From Variovorax sp. ZS18.2.2 (GTDB taxonomy: Bacteria; Pseudomonadota; Gammaproteobacteria; Burkholderiales; Burkholderiaceae_C): 64,000 nucleotides of DNA. A program made the position numbers and the translations under genes. Below, piece by piece: positions 29,699 through 37,292 of this stretch. Each line of letters starts with the position of its first letter. The first letter of the stretch is position 1. The notes below the pieces were generated by a model. That model made no database searches and had not been told where the DNA came from. It saw only the letters and a list, made by a program, of their open reading frames with translations. The stretch lies in assembly GCF_024701975.1 (NCBI RefSeq), contig NZ_JANLNM010000003.1:434001-498000 (forward strand), given 5' to 3'.

Positions 29699-30094
29699 AT
29701 GGACTCCAGATTGCAGACATACGTCGTCGAAGACAACCTCACGATCCGTGAAAACCTCATTGGCACTCTGGAAGAACTCACTTGCACCACGGTCGTCGGG
29801 TTCGCCGAGACCGAAGACCACGCACGCGCATGGCTGCTCCACGCCGACAACAAGTGGGACCTTGCCATCGTCGATCTTTTTCTCAAGCAGGGAAGCGGCC
29901 TCGGTGTTCTGCAGGCCTGCCGGTCACGCAGTCCGACCCAGAAGGTGGTGGTGCTCAGCAACTATGCGACGCCCGACATCCGTCGGCGCTGCGCCGAATT
30001 CGGTGTGGACGCGGTGTTCGACAAGTCGAACGAGATCGACGCACTGGTCGACTTCTGCATCCAGCAGGCGAAGGCATTGCGCGCTTCGCCCTGA
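29699..30094 (+). CDS. Single-domain response-regulator receiver
   Basis: The 131-residue protein is a receiver domain and nothing more. The acidic pocket is 'VVEDN' (E11, D12), the phospho-acceptor is D58 in 'LAIVDLFLKQGSGLGVL', the switch Ser is S86 in 'VVVLSNYATPDIRR', and the conserved Lys is K108 in 'VFDKS'. With no output domain it must act through protein contacts or as a phosphate relay or sink. It converges on the LuxR-type regulator with 10 bases between, and the histidine kinase follows. The three genes probably form one signalling system. Confidence 0.9.
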   Translation: MDSRLQTYVVEDNLTIRENLIGTLEELTCTTVVGFAETEDHARAWLLHADNKWDLAIVDLFLKQGSGLGVLQACRSRSPTQKVVVLSNYATPDIRRRCAEFGVDAVFDKSNEIDALVDFCIQQAKALRASP

Positions 30095-30104
30095 ACCTGG
30101 ACGC

Positions 30105-30737
30105 TCAATCGATGAGCTTGTTCTTCAACGCGTAGTACGTCAGGTCGCTGTTGGAGGAGAGATTCATCTTCTCCATCAGGCGCGTGCGGTAGGTGCTCAC
30201 CGTCTTCACCGACAGCGACAGCGTCTTGGCGATGTCGCCCGCGGTCTCGCCCTTGGCCAGCTTCAGGAACACCTGGAACTCGCGCTCCGACAGTTGCTCG
30301 TGCGGCGCGGCGTCGTCCTTGCGGTCCAACTGGCGTGCGAGCAGTTCGGCGACGGCGGGCGTGATGTAGCGGCGGCCCAGCGAGATGGTGCGGATGGCGT
30401 TCACGATATCGATCGGATCGCATTCCTTGTTCAAATACCCGCTCGCGCCCTGGCGGATCAGGTTCATCGCGTAGTGCTCTTCGGGGTAGCCGCTCAGGAT
30501 CAGGATGCCGACGTCCGGCGCCTTGGCGCGGATCATGGCCAGCGCGTCGATTCCGCTCTGTCCCGGCATCGAAAGGTCCATGACCAGCACGTCCAGCTCG
30601 GTGGTGCGCACCAGTTCGATGGCTTCGCGCCCGCTGGCCGCCTCGCCCGCCACGCGCAGGTCCACGTGCTCGGAGAAGAACTGCCGGAGCCCCGATCGCA
30701 CGATGGCGTGGTCGTCCACAATTCCAATTTTGATCAT
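30105..30737 (-). CDS. NarL/LuxR-family response regulator
   Basis: The 210-residue protein has a receiver domain (acidic pair D8-D9 in 'IVDDHAIVRSGLRQFFSEHV', acceptor D54 in 'VLVMDLSMPGQSGIDAL', then 'ILILSGYPEEHYAMNLIRQG'). A C-terminal LuxR helix-turn-helix follows ('LSEREFQVFLKLAKGETAGD', 'LSLSVKTVSTYRTRLMEKM'). It is divergent from the CHASE3 histidine kinase at 30845, its likely partner. Proteins of this type control stress, motility or secondary metabolism genes; the target is not given by the sequence. Confidence 0.93.
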   Translation of the reverse strand: MIKIGIVDDHAIVRSGLRQFFSEHVDLRVAGEAASGREAIELVRTTELDVLVMDLSMPGQSGIDALAMIRAKAPDVGILILSGYPEEHYAMNLIRQGASGYLNKECDPIDIVNAIRTISLGRRYITPAVAELLARQLDRKDDAAPHEQLSEREFQVFLKLAKGETAGDIAKTLSLSVKTVSTYRTRLMEKMNLSSNSDLTYYALKNKLID

Positions 30738-30790
30738 CTGTTACTTTCGTCGTTGTGTTGCGCGCATCTAGGCCGCAACATGCCGGTCCC

Positions 30791-30811
30791 TGAATTGTTG
30801 TCAATTATTCA
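30791..30811. promoter_or_regulatory. Candidate operator in the regulator/kinase divergent gap
   Basis: An AT-rich imperfect palindrome runs from TGAATTG (30791-30797) to CAATTATTCA (30802-30811), which pairs with one gap. It is the only AT-rich palindrome in the 107-base gap between the LuxR-type regulator and the kinase. It could be an autoregulatory site for the response regulator. Confidence 0.35.
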
Positions 30812-30844
30812 CGAACTTGCGTTGAACGCAGCTTTGAAAGTTTC

Positions 30845-32188
30845 ATGCACTGGCTAGCCCCTCCAAGAATGGCCTTGAGCCTGCTGCTCGCGGCGCTGGC
30901 TGCACTGGCCCTGATCGGCATCAACGAGGCCGGCTTTCGCCAGTCCACGCGATCCCTGGCGGACATTGACGAGGCGCAAAGGGGGCGCGGCGTGGTCAAC
31001 CAGATCCTGCAGAACATGCTCGACGCCGAAACCGGCCAGCGGGGCTATCTGCTGACGGGCGAGGCCAGCTACCGGCAACCCTACGACACGGCGATCAAGC
31101 AGGTCGACGGCAATCTCGCGACCCTGCGGCAGCTGTACGTCGACCGGCCGGCCGAACTGGCCCAGATCGCCGAGCTTTCGAAGCACGTGCTGCGCAAGGT
31201 GGCCGAGATGGACATGAGCGTGCGGCTGCGTCAGGACGGCAAGGAAGACGCCTGGAAGTTCGTCATCACGACCGACGTCGGGCGGGAAGAGATGGACGCC
31301 ATCCGCGCCACCGCCCTCCAGCTGATCAACGTGAGCAACAAGACCCTGCACGATGGCCAGGTGCAGGTGCTGCGGTCGCTGCAGCTCGCGCGCATCGGCA
31401 CGGCCGTCGTGGCGCTCGCGGCGCTGATCGCCTTCTTCCTCTACCTGCGGCAGACGCACGCCTTGCACTCCATCGGCGAGCGCCAGCAGGAAGCCCTGCA
31501 GCGCGAACGCAACGCACTCGAAGACGAGGTGCGCGAGCGCACCGCCTCGCTGGCCGAGCTGGCCACCCACCTGCAGGACGTGCGGGAAACCGAGCGCGGC
31601 TACCTGGCGCGCGAGCTGCACGACGAGCTCGGCTCGCTGCTCACTGCCGCCAAGCTCGATGTGGCGCGCCTGAAGTCGCGGCTGGCCGAGTCGCCCGATG
31701 CCATCCAGCGGCTGCAGCATCTGACCGACCTGCTCAACAGCGGCATCGCACTCAAGCGCCGCATCATCGAAGACCTGCGGCCCTCGTCGCTCTCGAACCT
31801 CGGGCTGGTCGCGTCGCTGGAGATCCTGGGGCGCGAGTTCGCCGAGCGCTCGGGGCTCCAGGTCGAGATGGCGCTGGAGCCGGTGACGCTGGACGAATCG
31901 CGCCAGCTCACGATCTACCGCATGGTGCAGGAGAGCCTGACCAACATCGGCAAGTACGCCGAAGCCGGCGAAGCGACGATCGTCATGAAGAACTACGAGA
32001 ACCACGTGATCGTGGAGGTCTCGGACAACGGCAAGGGCTTCGACACGCAGCGCATGCGCCCGTCCACGCACGGCCTTGCAGGCATGCGCCATCGGGTCGA
32101 GGCGGCACGCGGCAAGCTCACGATTTCGTCGACGCCCGGCCGGGGCACGCGCCTGAGCGCGATGCTGCCGGTCGTCAAACCCGCCTGA
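30845..32188 (+). CDS. CHASE3-domain histidine kinase (HisKA_3 type)
   Basis: The 447-residue inner-membrane kinase has membrane segments at about residues 9-28 and 183-203. They flank an extracytoplasmic CHASE3 sensor ('GRGVVNQILQNMLDAETGQR', 'GYLLTGEASYRQPYD'). A coiled-coil linker leads to a HisKA_3 dimerisation domain, with the phospho-acceptor H259 in 'YLARELHDELGSLLTAAKLD'. An HATPase_c domain follows ('MVQESLTNIGKYAEAGEATI', 'VEVSDNGKGFD', 'HGLAGMRHRVEAARGKLTI'). HisKA_3 kinases normally pair with NarL/LuxR regulators, as found next door. The CHASE3 ligand is unknown. Confidence 0.93.
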   Translation: MHWLAPPRMALSLLLAALAALALIGINEAGFRQSTRSLADIDEAQRGRGVVNQILQNMLDAETGQRGYLLTGEASYRQPYDTAIKQVDGNLATLRQLYVDRPAELAQIAELSKHVLRKVAEMDMSVRLRQDGKEDAWKFVITTDVGREEMDAIRATALQLINVSNKTLHDGQVQVLRSLQLARIGTAVVALAALIAFFLYLRQTHALHSIGERQQEALQRERNALEDEVRERTASLAELATHLQDVRETERGYLARELHDELGSLLTAAKLDVARLKSRLAESPDAIQRLQHLTDLLNSGIALKRRIIEDLRPSSLSNLGLVASLEILGREFAERSGLQVEMALEPVTLDESRQLTIYRMVQESLTNIGKYAEAGEATIVMKNYENHVIVEVSDNGKGFDTQRMRPSTHGLAGMRHRVEAARGKLTISSTPGRGTRLSAMLPVVKPA

Positions 32189-32396
32189 GCGCCGTTCGCA
32201 AGGAACGGCATTCGCGGCATTGCGTCACACCCCGGCTCGGGTGGACTCGGTCGTCTCCTACGCTCCCCGCCCCCGGTCGCTGACAGGGTGCCGGGGGGCC
32301 TCCACTTAAGGTTGCTCCTGTGCCATCCGATGCTTCCCGTGAAGACCGGATGCGCCATTCTCAAAAACAACGAGGGAAGCCTCGAAGGAGTTCCAC

Positions 32397-32561
32397 ATGT
32401 TGCATTACGCCGTGGTGTTTCTGGTCATCGCACTCATTGCCGCCCTGTTCGGCTTCGGTGGGATCGCTGCCAGCGCAGTCGGGATTGCCAAGATTCTTTT
32501 CGTGATCTTCGCCGTGCTTGCCATTGCGAGCTTCCTGGCCGGCTTGCTACGACGCAAGTAG
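32397..32561 (+). CDS. DUF1328 small membrane protein (YtjA-like)
   Basis: The 54-residue protein begins '[20 protein letters not shown]' and ends 'LAGLLRRK'. It has two membrane segments separated by '[12 protein letters not shown]', which is the DUF1328/YtjA pattern. A 'GAAGGAG' ribosome site (from 32384) precedes the ATG. Members are common in stress-induced clusters of proteobacteria and have no known biochemical role. It opens the stress-type cluster that continues to csbD. Confidence 0.88.
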   Translation: MLHYAVVFLVIALIAALFGFGGIAASAVGIAKILFVIFAVLAIASFLAGLLRRK

Positions 32562-32615
32562 CGTAGTTACGATCAACAGGCTCCCGCATTTCATCTTCCC
32601 GGAAAGGACTTTCAC

Positions 32616-32993
32616 ATGAACACCACGACCAAGACCCCTTCGCAACTCGCCGACGACGCGCGCCAGACCGCCAACGATGCGGTCGAATCGACCCGCGCCT
32701 ACGCTCAGAACGCGGTGAATGCGGCGGGCGAAAAGGTCCGCGAACTGCGCCGCGATGCCGAGCCTGCCGTCGAGCAGCTCGCAGCCCGTGTGCAGCAAGC
32801 CGTTCAGCGCGGCCTGGACGCCGCATCGACCACGAGCGCACGCGCCCAGCGCCGCATCGAGGCCGCCGCCGACGTCACGGGCCGCTACATCTCCGACCAA
32901 CCCGTTCGCTCGGTGCTGCTGGCTGCCGCAGCCGGCGCCGCCATCACGGCCCTCATCGTGCTGGCCAGCCGCCGCAGCCGGGACGACTACTGA
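32616..32993 (+). CDS. DUF883 family protein (YqjD/ElaB-like)
   Basis: The 125-residue protein has a long amphipathic, Ala-rich helical region ('PSQLADDARQTANDAVESTR', 'LAARVQQAVQRGLDAASTTS') and one C-terminal membrane segment ('RSVLLAAAAGAAITALIVLA') ending in basic residues. This is the YqjD/ElaB architecture. E. coli YqjD is a stationary-phase inner-membrane protein that binds ribosomes. The next gene is yqjE-like, as in the E. coli yqjD-yqjE-yqjK order. Confidence 0.88.
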   Translation: MNTTTKTPSQLADDARQTANDAVESTRAYAQNAVNAAGEKVRELRRDAEPAVEQLAARVQQAVQRGLDAASTTSARAQRRIEAAADVTGRYISDQPVRSVLLAAAAGAAITALIVLASRRSRDDY

Positions 32994-33031
32994 TCCGTTG
33001 AGCTTCTTCCGTTCCCTCGATCCCCGGCACC

Positions 33032-33412
33032 ATGCTTCATCCGATTTTCTCCACGGTGCTCGGGCATCCGGAACTCGTCGCTGAACACCTCGCCAACTAC
33101 GCCGCCCTCGTCCGCCAGGAATCCGCAGAGGCGGGACGCGGCCTCGTCGCCCGCATCGTCGCGGGGGTGCTGGCAGCGGCCAGCGTCATGCTGGCCCTCG
33201 GGCTGATCGGCGTGGCCGTGCTGCTCGGCGTGCTGCATGGCAGCTTTCACTGGGTGCTGGTGGCCGTGCCGGCGGTGGCCGTGGTGATCGCGGTCATCTG
33301 CGGCTGGTACGCGGCGCGCCCCAGCCCGAGCTACGGTTTCGACGACCTTCGCTCCCAACTGGAGGCCGACCTCCAGGCCCTGCGCGCTGCCGGAGCCGAC
33401 CATGGCCAGTAG
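33032..33412 (+). CDS. YqjE-like phage-holin-family membrane protein (DUF1469)
   Basis: The 126-residue protein has two central membrane segments ('VAGVLAAASVMLALGLIGVA' and 'WVLVAVPAVAVVIAVICGW') and a short cytoplasmic tail, 'FDDLRSQLEADLQALRAAG'. Despite the family name it is chromosomal and not part of a phage. It overlaps the next gene by 11 bases, so the two are probably translated together. The role is unknown; position next to the DUF883 gene matches the E. coli yqj operon. Confidence 0.85.
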   Translation: MLHPIFSTVLGHPELVAEHLANYAALVRQESAEAGRGLVARIVAGVLAAASVMLALGLIGVAVLLGVLHGSFHWVLVAVPAVAVVIAVICGWYAARPSPSYGFDDLRSQLEADLQALRAAGADHGQ

Positions 33413-33893
33413 TACCGAACGCCCTCCGTTGACCCCGCAGCAGCGCCTGGCCATTTCGCGGCGTGCGCTGGTGCGGCAACTCCACGGCGGCGAGGACGCG
33501 CGCGGCCAGCCATCCGAATCCGACGACGATCTCGAATACGCGCACCACGACACCTCGACCGGACCGGCCCACGAACAACCTCGCCCGCACGGCAGAGGCA
33601 ACATCTGGGGCGGCGTGGCCCGCAGCGTCGTGCAACGCTGGTGGCGCCGCCACCCGGCCCATGCGGTGGGCCAGCTCGCCCGCCCCCTGCTCGAGCATTA
33701 CGCGCGCAAAGAGCCGGCCAAGCTCATGGCCGCGGCCGCGGCCACCGGCGCCTTGCTGGTGCTCGTGAAGCCGTGGCGGCTGCTGTCGGTCACAGCCGTG
33801 CTGGCAGCGGTGCTCAAGACATCCGACGTGGCTGACGTCGTCAACACGTTGATGCAGAAGACCTCAAGCCCCCCACGAAAGGACCCTCCATGA
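33402..33893 (+). CDS. Hypothetical protein, YqjK-like position
   Basis: The 163-residue protein starts inside the yqjE-like gene. Its N-terminus is polar ('LTPQQRLAISRRALVRQLHG'), followed by a His/Pro/Asp-rich linker, then 'RWWRRHPAHAVGQLARPLLE' and a membrane segment 'LMAAAAATGALLVLVKPWRL'. It occupies the place of yqjK, but similarity beyond size and the early basic helix is not evident to me. The final codons lie in a 15-base tandem duplication that also contains the start of the ferritin-like gene. Confidence 0.7.
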   Translation: MASSTERPPLTPQQRLAISRRALVRQLHGGEDARGQPSESDDDLEYAHHDTSTGPAHEQPRPHGRGNIWGGVARSVVQRWWRRHPAHAVGQLARPLLEHYARKEPAKLMAAAAATGALLVLVKPWRLLSVTAVLAAVLKTSDVADVVNTLMQKTSSPPRKDPP

Positions 33894-33906
33894 AAGGACC
33901 CTCCAT
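33877..33906 (+). repeat. 15-base tandem duplication spanning a ribosome site and start codon
   Basis: GAAAGGACCCTCCAT occurs twice in a row (33877-33891 and 33892-33906). Each copy supplies an 'AAAGGA' ribosome-binding site and, with the following G, an in-frame ATG, at 33890 and 33905. The ferritin-like gene thus has two equivalent starts that differ by five residues (MKGPS). The TGA stop of the upstream gene overlaps the first ATG. Confidence 0.85.
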
Positions 33907-34468
33907 GAAAGCCGATGCTTCCTCCTCCCGCAAGGCAGCGGATTCGCACAAGCACCTGGTGCTGGACCAGGGCGCGATCGACGCCGCCGGCAAGAGCCTC
34001 GACGATGGTGCCGTGACGCCCAGCTACGGGCCATGGCGCGACGACGTCGTCAAGCTGCTGAACGACGCGCTCGCCACCGAACTGGTGTGCGTGCTGCGCT
34101 ACAAGCGCCACTACTTCACCGCCAACGGCGTCGCCTCGCCCAAGATCGCCGAAGAGTTCCTGGTGCACGCCAACGAAGAATCGGCGCATGCCGACCGCAT
34201 TGCCGAGCGCATCGTGCAACTGGGCGGCGAGCCCGACTTCGCGCCCGGCCACCTGCTCGAGCGCAGCCACGCGGGCTACGACGAATCGACCGACCTGCAG
34301 GCCATGGTGCGCGCCAACCTCGTGGCCGAGCGCATCGCGGTGGAGTCGTACCGCCAGATGATCGTGCTGATCGGCGACAAGGATCCAACCACGCGTCGCA
34401 TGCTCGAAGACATTCTTTCCGATGAGGAAGAGCATGCCGACGAGCTGAAGGACTGGCTCGGCCACTGA
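33890..34468 (+). CDS. Ferritin-like / bacterioferritin-type di-iron protein
   Basis: The 192-residue protein (187 from the second start at 33905) is a four-helix ferritin-like domain. Candidate di-iron ligands are in 'LLNDALATELVCVLRYKRHY', 'VHANEESAHADRIAERIVQL', 'LVAERIAVESYRQMIVLIG' and 'DILSDEEEHADELKDWLG'. The EXXH pattern appears in the second and fourth helices. Relatives store iron or detoxify peroxide. The N-terminal 45 residues are a polar extension. A strong terminator follows at 34502. Confidence 0.88.
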   Translation: MKGPSMKADASSSRKAADSHKHLVLDQGAIDAAGKSLDDGAVTPSYGPWRDDVVKLLNDALATELVCVLRYKRHYFTANGVASPKIAEEFLVHANEESAHADRIAERIVQLGGEPDFAPGHLLERSHAGYDESTDLQAMVRANLVAERIAVESYRQMIVLIGDKDPTTRRMLEDILSDEEEHADELKDWLGH

Positions 34469-34501
34469 TCGACAGCCCCGGGCCTGAACGGCCTGCCCAA
34501 G

Positions 34502-34528
34502 AAAAAGCCCGGACGAACCGGGCTTTTT
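34502..34528. terminator. Bidirectional rho-independent terminator
   Basis: A stem AAAAAGCCCGG / CCGGGCTTTTT with a 5-base loop (ACGAA) has A-runs on the left and T-runs on the right. It can therefore end transcripts from both directions. It sits between the convergent ferritin-like gene and BON lipoprotein gene. Confidence 0.92.
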
Positions 34529-34551
34529 CATTGGGGCTGGAAGAAGAACGA

Positions 34552-35070
34552 TCAGCTCTTCACTTCGAGCTCGTTCCTCACCGAGGTCACGCCCTGCACG
34601 CCCTTGGCGATTTCCTCGGCGCGAGCCTTGGCAGCCGCCGTGGGGGCCGGGCCCTTCAGGCTCACGGCGCCACCCTTGGTGTCGACGTTGATCTTGATCG
34701 CGCTCAGGTCCGGATCCTTCGCGAGGCCCGCGGACACCGACGCGGTGATGGCGGCGTCGTCCACCGTTGCGCTCACGGCGGCGCCGGCGTCCTTGGCGGC
34801 TTCCTTCACATTGGCCATGCCTTCCTTCACCTCGGAGGTGGTGCCTGACGCATCGACCTTCGCCTTGGCGTCCTTCACGGCCTCGCCGGTCTTGGCGGCG
34901 GCGGTTTCGGCCGCCTGCTCGGTCTTGGCCACTGCGCTGTCGAGCTTTTCGCCCGCCGTGCGGTTGTCCGACTTGTCGCAGGCCGCCAGCGTCAGCGCAG
35001 CGCCGGCCACGAGCACGGCGAGCCATGCGCGCGAAGACGGCATGGCGATGGGTTGATGGGGTTTGTTCAT
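34552..35070 (-). CDS. BON-domain lipoprotein
   Basis: The 172-residue protein has a signal ending in the lipobox 'LTLAAC' (about residue 31). A long Ala/Lys/Glu-rich helical region follows ('AVAKTEQAAETAAAKTGEAV'). A C-terminal BON domain begins at about residue 105 ('DDAAITASVSAGLAKDPDLS', 'KGGAVSLKGPAPTAAAKA', 'GVQGVTSVRNELEV'). BON domains bind membranes; OsmY is a stress-induced relative. Its placement beside csbD and the yqj-like genes supports a stress role. Confidence 0.9.
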   Translation of the reverse strand: MNKPHQPIAMPSSRAWLAVLVAGAALTLAACDKSDNRTAGEKLDSAVAKTEQAAETAAAKTGEAVKDAKAKVDASGTTSEVKEGMANVKEAAKDAGAAVSATVDDAAITASVSAGLAKDPDLSAIKINVDTKGGAVSLKGPAPTAAAKARAEEIAKGVQGVTSVRNELEVKS

Positions 35071-35116
35071 GGGAATCCTCCAGTCAATCGTTCGCACGGG
35101 AATGGAACGAGAAAAG

Positions 35117-35151
35117 GGTTGCGCCTGTCTTGCAACGCTCGCGGCGCAACC
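35117..35151 (-). terminator. Stem-loop downstream of csbD, probable weak terminator
   Basis: GGTTGCGCC (35117-35125) pairs perfectly with GGCGCAACC (35143-35151) around a 17-base loop. On the minus strand it follows the csbD stop and leads into CTTTTCTC, a short U-run. It could reduce read-through from csbD into the BON gene. Confidence 0.55.
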
Positions 35152-35159
35152 TGGGTCGG

Positions 35160-35357
35160 TCACAGCTTGTCGGCGCCCGACTTGATGGCGTCCTTGGCCT
35201 TTTCCTTCACGTCGCCGTAGGTCTTCTGCACCTTGCCGGCGGCCTGGTCGGCGATGCCTTCGCCTTCGAGCTTTTCGTTGCCGACAACCTTGCCGGCCAC
35301 TTCCTTGAGCTTGCCCTTGGCTTCTTCGACGCGGCCTGCCACTTGGTCCTTGTTCAT
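35160..35357 (-). CDS. CsbD-family stress protein
   Basis: The 65-residue protein has the CsbD pattern 'NKDQVAGRVEEAKGKLKEVA' and 'GKVVGNEKLEGEGIADQAAG'. It is small, hydrophilic and highly charged. CsbD is a general-stress protein in Bacillus; in proteobacteria it is abundant under starvation or osmotic stress, but its function is unknown. 'GAAGGAAACGACATGAAC'-like sequence on the minus strand gives a good ribosome site upstream. Confidence 0.93.
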   Translation of the reverse strand: MNKDQVAGRVEEAKGKLKEVAGKVVGNEKLEGEGIADQAAGKVQKTYGDVKEKAKDAIKSGADKL

Positions 35358-35482
35358 GTCGTTTCCTTGCTGAGTAGATTGATGAGACGGTGGAACCGGG
35401 ATGGCCCACTCATTTCAATCTAGTCGCCACCTGGCGTCCGGGGATGTCGCCGGCACCCCGAAGCGGTGTAGGACAACAAGGC

Positions 35483-36304
35483 TCAAGCCGTGACGATCCA
35501 TCCTTCAAGCGGATCGAACTGCACGGGCAACCCGTAGCCCGGCCCGGGGCTCGCGGCACGCTGCAGGCCCCATGCAGCCTGCACAAGACACAGCACCGCA
35601 TCGATGTGATCGCCGCGGGCATCGGCCAGCAATTCGGTGCGCTGTTTTGCGGTGAGCTGCAGCCGCAGGCCGAGCCGCGTTGCGCCCGCCTCCAGCGCGG
35701 CAAGCAGGTCGGTGCGGGCCGCTAGGCGCTCGGGCGTCTGCTTCGCGAGATCGTCGCTCTTGTAGCTGCGGCGCCCGATCAATTCGCGCGCCAGCAGGCC
35801 CGGGTAGGCCTCCAATGCGATGCGGTCCTTGCGACTGCCCACGTGCAGGCCCGGCAGACTGGCGCCAGCCGCCAGCAACGGCGGCACGCCGGCGTGCAGC
35901 ATGAAGGCGACCGGCGGATTGACCCACTTCATCGATGAGCTCGATCCCGCGGGCGCATCGGTGGCTCGGTGCGCGAACTTGCCGCCGACGGGCCGTGCGG
36001 CGCAGAAGGCGGCGAAGGTGTCGCGGATCTCGGCGCGACTCAGGCTCGCGTAGTGCGCCATCAGCGGCGCCCATTCGAGCGGCCATTTCAGGTGCTCGAC
36101 CAGTTCGCGCGGCAGGCTGAATGGAAAGTCGAAACCGCCGACCCATGCGGGCGTATCGCGCAGCCATTGGCCCCAGGCTTCGAGCGTCGCGAAGCATTGA
36201 AGGCTGGTCAGCCTGACGCTGCCAGTGCCGGCCATCTCACCGATGGCCACCACGATCGGCTTGCGTGTCGTCGGCGCGCTCGAGAAATCGCAGCCGAAGA
36301 GCAT
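35483..36304 (-). CDS. DUF429-like protein
   Basis: The 273-residue protein opens 'MLFGCDFSSAPTTRKPIVVA', the Asp-containing strand typical of DUF429 and RNase H-like folds. 'WVGGFDFPFSLPRELVEHL' contains a second acidic motif, and 'ADARGDHIDAVLCLVQAAWG' a third near the C-terminus. These three acidic sites are what an RNase H-fold nuclease or ATPase would use, though no activity is known for the family. It starts 3 bases after the EamA transporter stop, so the two are likely co-translated. Confidence 0.7.
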   Translation of the reverse strand: MLFGCDFSSAPTTRKPIVVAIGEMAGTGSVRLTSLQCFATLEAWGQWLRDTPAWVGGFDFPFSLPRELVEHLKWPLEWAPLMAHYASLSRAEIRDTFAAFCAARPVGGKFAHRATDAPAGSSSSMKWVNPPVAFMLHAGVPPLLAAGASLPGLHVGSRKDRIALEAYPGLLARELIGRRSYKSDDLAKQTPERLAARTDLLAALEAGATRLGLRLQLTAKQRTELLADARGDHIDAVLCLVQAAWGLQRAASPGPGYGLPVQFDPLEGWIVTA

Positions 36305-36307
36305 GGG

Positions 36308-37189
36308 TCAGCCCAGCGCGAGCGCCACGACGCCGGCGGCGATGAAGAGCGCGCCCAGCAGCCGCAACAGCCGATCGCCTTCGCGCAACAGATGCCCGCC
36401 GATCAGCGCGGCGAACAGCATCGACACCTCGCGCGCCGGCGCGACGTGCGAGATCGGCGCCTGCTGCACCGCATAGAGCACGAGCACATAGGACACCGGG
36501 CTGATCACCGCCACGAGCAGCGCGTACTTCCACTGCTCGCGCCACATGCGTGCGGTCGTCGCACGGTCCTGCAGCGCGGCGGGAAGCAGCAACACGAGGC
36601 GCACGAAGTTGCTCATGTAGTCGAGCAGGATCGGCGACATCGCGAGGAACTTGACCGCATAGCTGTCGGCGACCGTGTAGGCCGCGATGAAGGCGCCTGT
36701 CAGCATGCCGTAGCGGATGCCCTTCTGGACGCGCTCGCGCTGCGCCGGGTCATGCTTCCTGTGAAAGAGGCGCGGACCGCCGGCCACGAGGAACACGCCG
36801 AGCACCACGCCGAAGATGCCGGCCACGCCGACGAGGCTGATCTTCTCGCCGAGAAACAGGATCGCGACCAGCGACGACAGCAGAGGTCCAGAGCCGCGCG
36901 CCAGCGGATAGACCACGGTGAGGTCGGACTTGCGGTAGCCGCGCAGCAGGATGACGTAATAAAAGACGTGCAGCACGCCACTCAGCGCGATGAAGCCCCA
37001 CTCTTTCACGCCCCAGGTCGGCACAACGCTCCAGCCCAGCACGATGCCCACGGGCGCCCACACAAAGGCCATGAACACGCCGCTCTGGAACGCGAAGCGC
37101 GCGTCGCCGTTCGCCTTCTTGGCGGCAATGTTCCAGCTGGCATGAATGATCCCGGCGAGCAGGATCAGCGCAAACGCGGAGAGCGGCAC
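36308..37189 (-). CDS. EamA-family (DMT) inner-membrane transporter
   Basis: The 293-residue protein has ten predicted membrane segments in two halves ('FALILLAGIIHASWNIAAKK' at the start and 'VAPAREVSMLFAALIGGHLL' in the second half). It begins with GTG at 37189 without a strong ribosome site. Drug/metabolite transporters of this kind export amino acids, nucleobases or other small molecules; the substrate is unknown. A GC-rich repeat at 37218-37286 separates it from the BLUF gene. Confidence 0.88.
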   Translation of the reverse strand: MPLSAFALILLAGIIHASWNIAAKKANGDARFAFQSGVFMAFVWAPVGIVLGWSVVPTWGVKEWGFIALSGVLHVFYYVILLRGYRKSDLTVVYPLARGSGPLLSSLVAILFLGEKISLVGVAGIFGVVLGVFLVAGGPRLFHRKHDPAQRERVQKGIRYGMLTGAFIAAYTVADSYAVKFLAMSPILLDYMSNFVRLVLLLPAALQDRATTARMWREQWKYALLVAVISPVSYVLVLYAVQQAPISHVAPAREVSMLFAALIGGHLLREGDRLLRLLGALFIAAGVVALALG

Positions 37190-37217
37190 GCCGAGCTACG
37201 CGAGGCCGAGCGCCGCC

Positions 37218-37286
37218 GGGCCGCCCCAAGGCGCGAGCGGCCCCCTCGGGGGGCAGCGAGGACACGAAGTGCCGAGCGTGGGGGCC
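37218..37286. repeat. GC-rich intergenic palindromic repeat (comamonad type)
   Basis: This 69-base stretch starts GGGCCGCCCCAAGGCGCGAG, has a central CCCCCTCGGGGGG hairpin at 37241-37253, and ends GAGCGTGGGGGCC. The outer ends are partly complementary. Elements with this start and end are ones I associate with Acidovorax and Variovorax intergenic regions. It lies between BLUF and EamA, where it could terminate or stabilise the folE-BLUF transcript. Confidence 0.7.
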
Positions 37287-37292
37287 ACGTGC

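Noticed and set aside
32192..32208. Small hairpin CCGTTC / GAACGG after the kinase gene as a terminator
   Set aside because: The stem is short and is not followed by a U-run.
33032..33412. Possible prophage, from the 'phage holin family' label of the YqjE-like protein
   Set aside because: No other phage gene is near, and the order matches the chromosomal yqjD-yqjE set.
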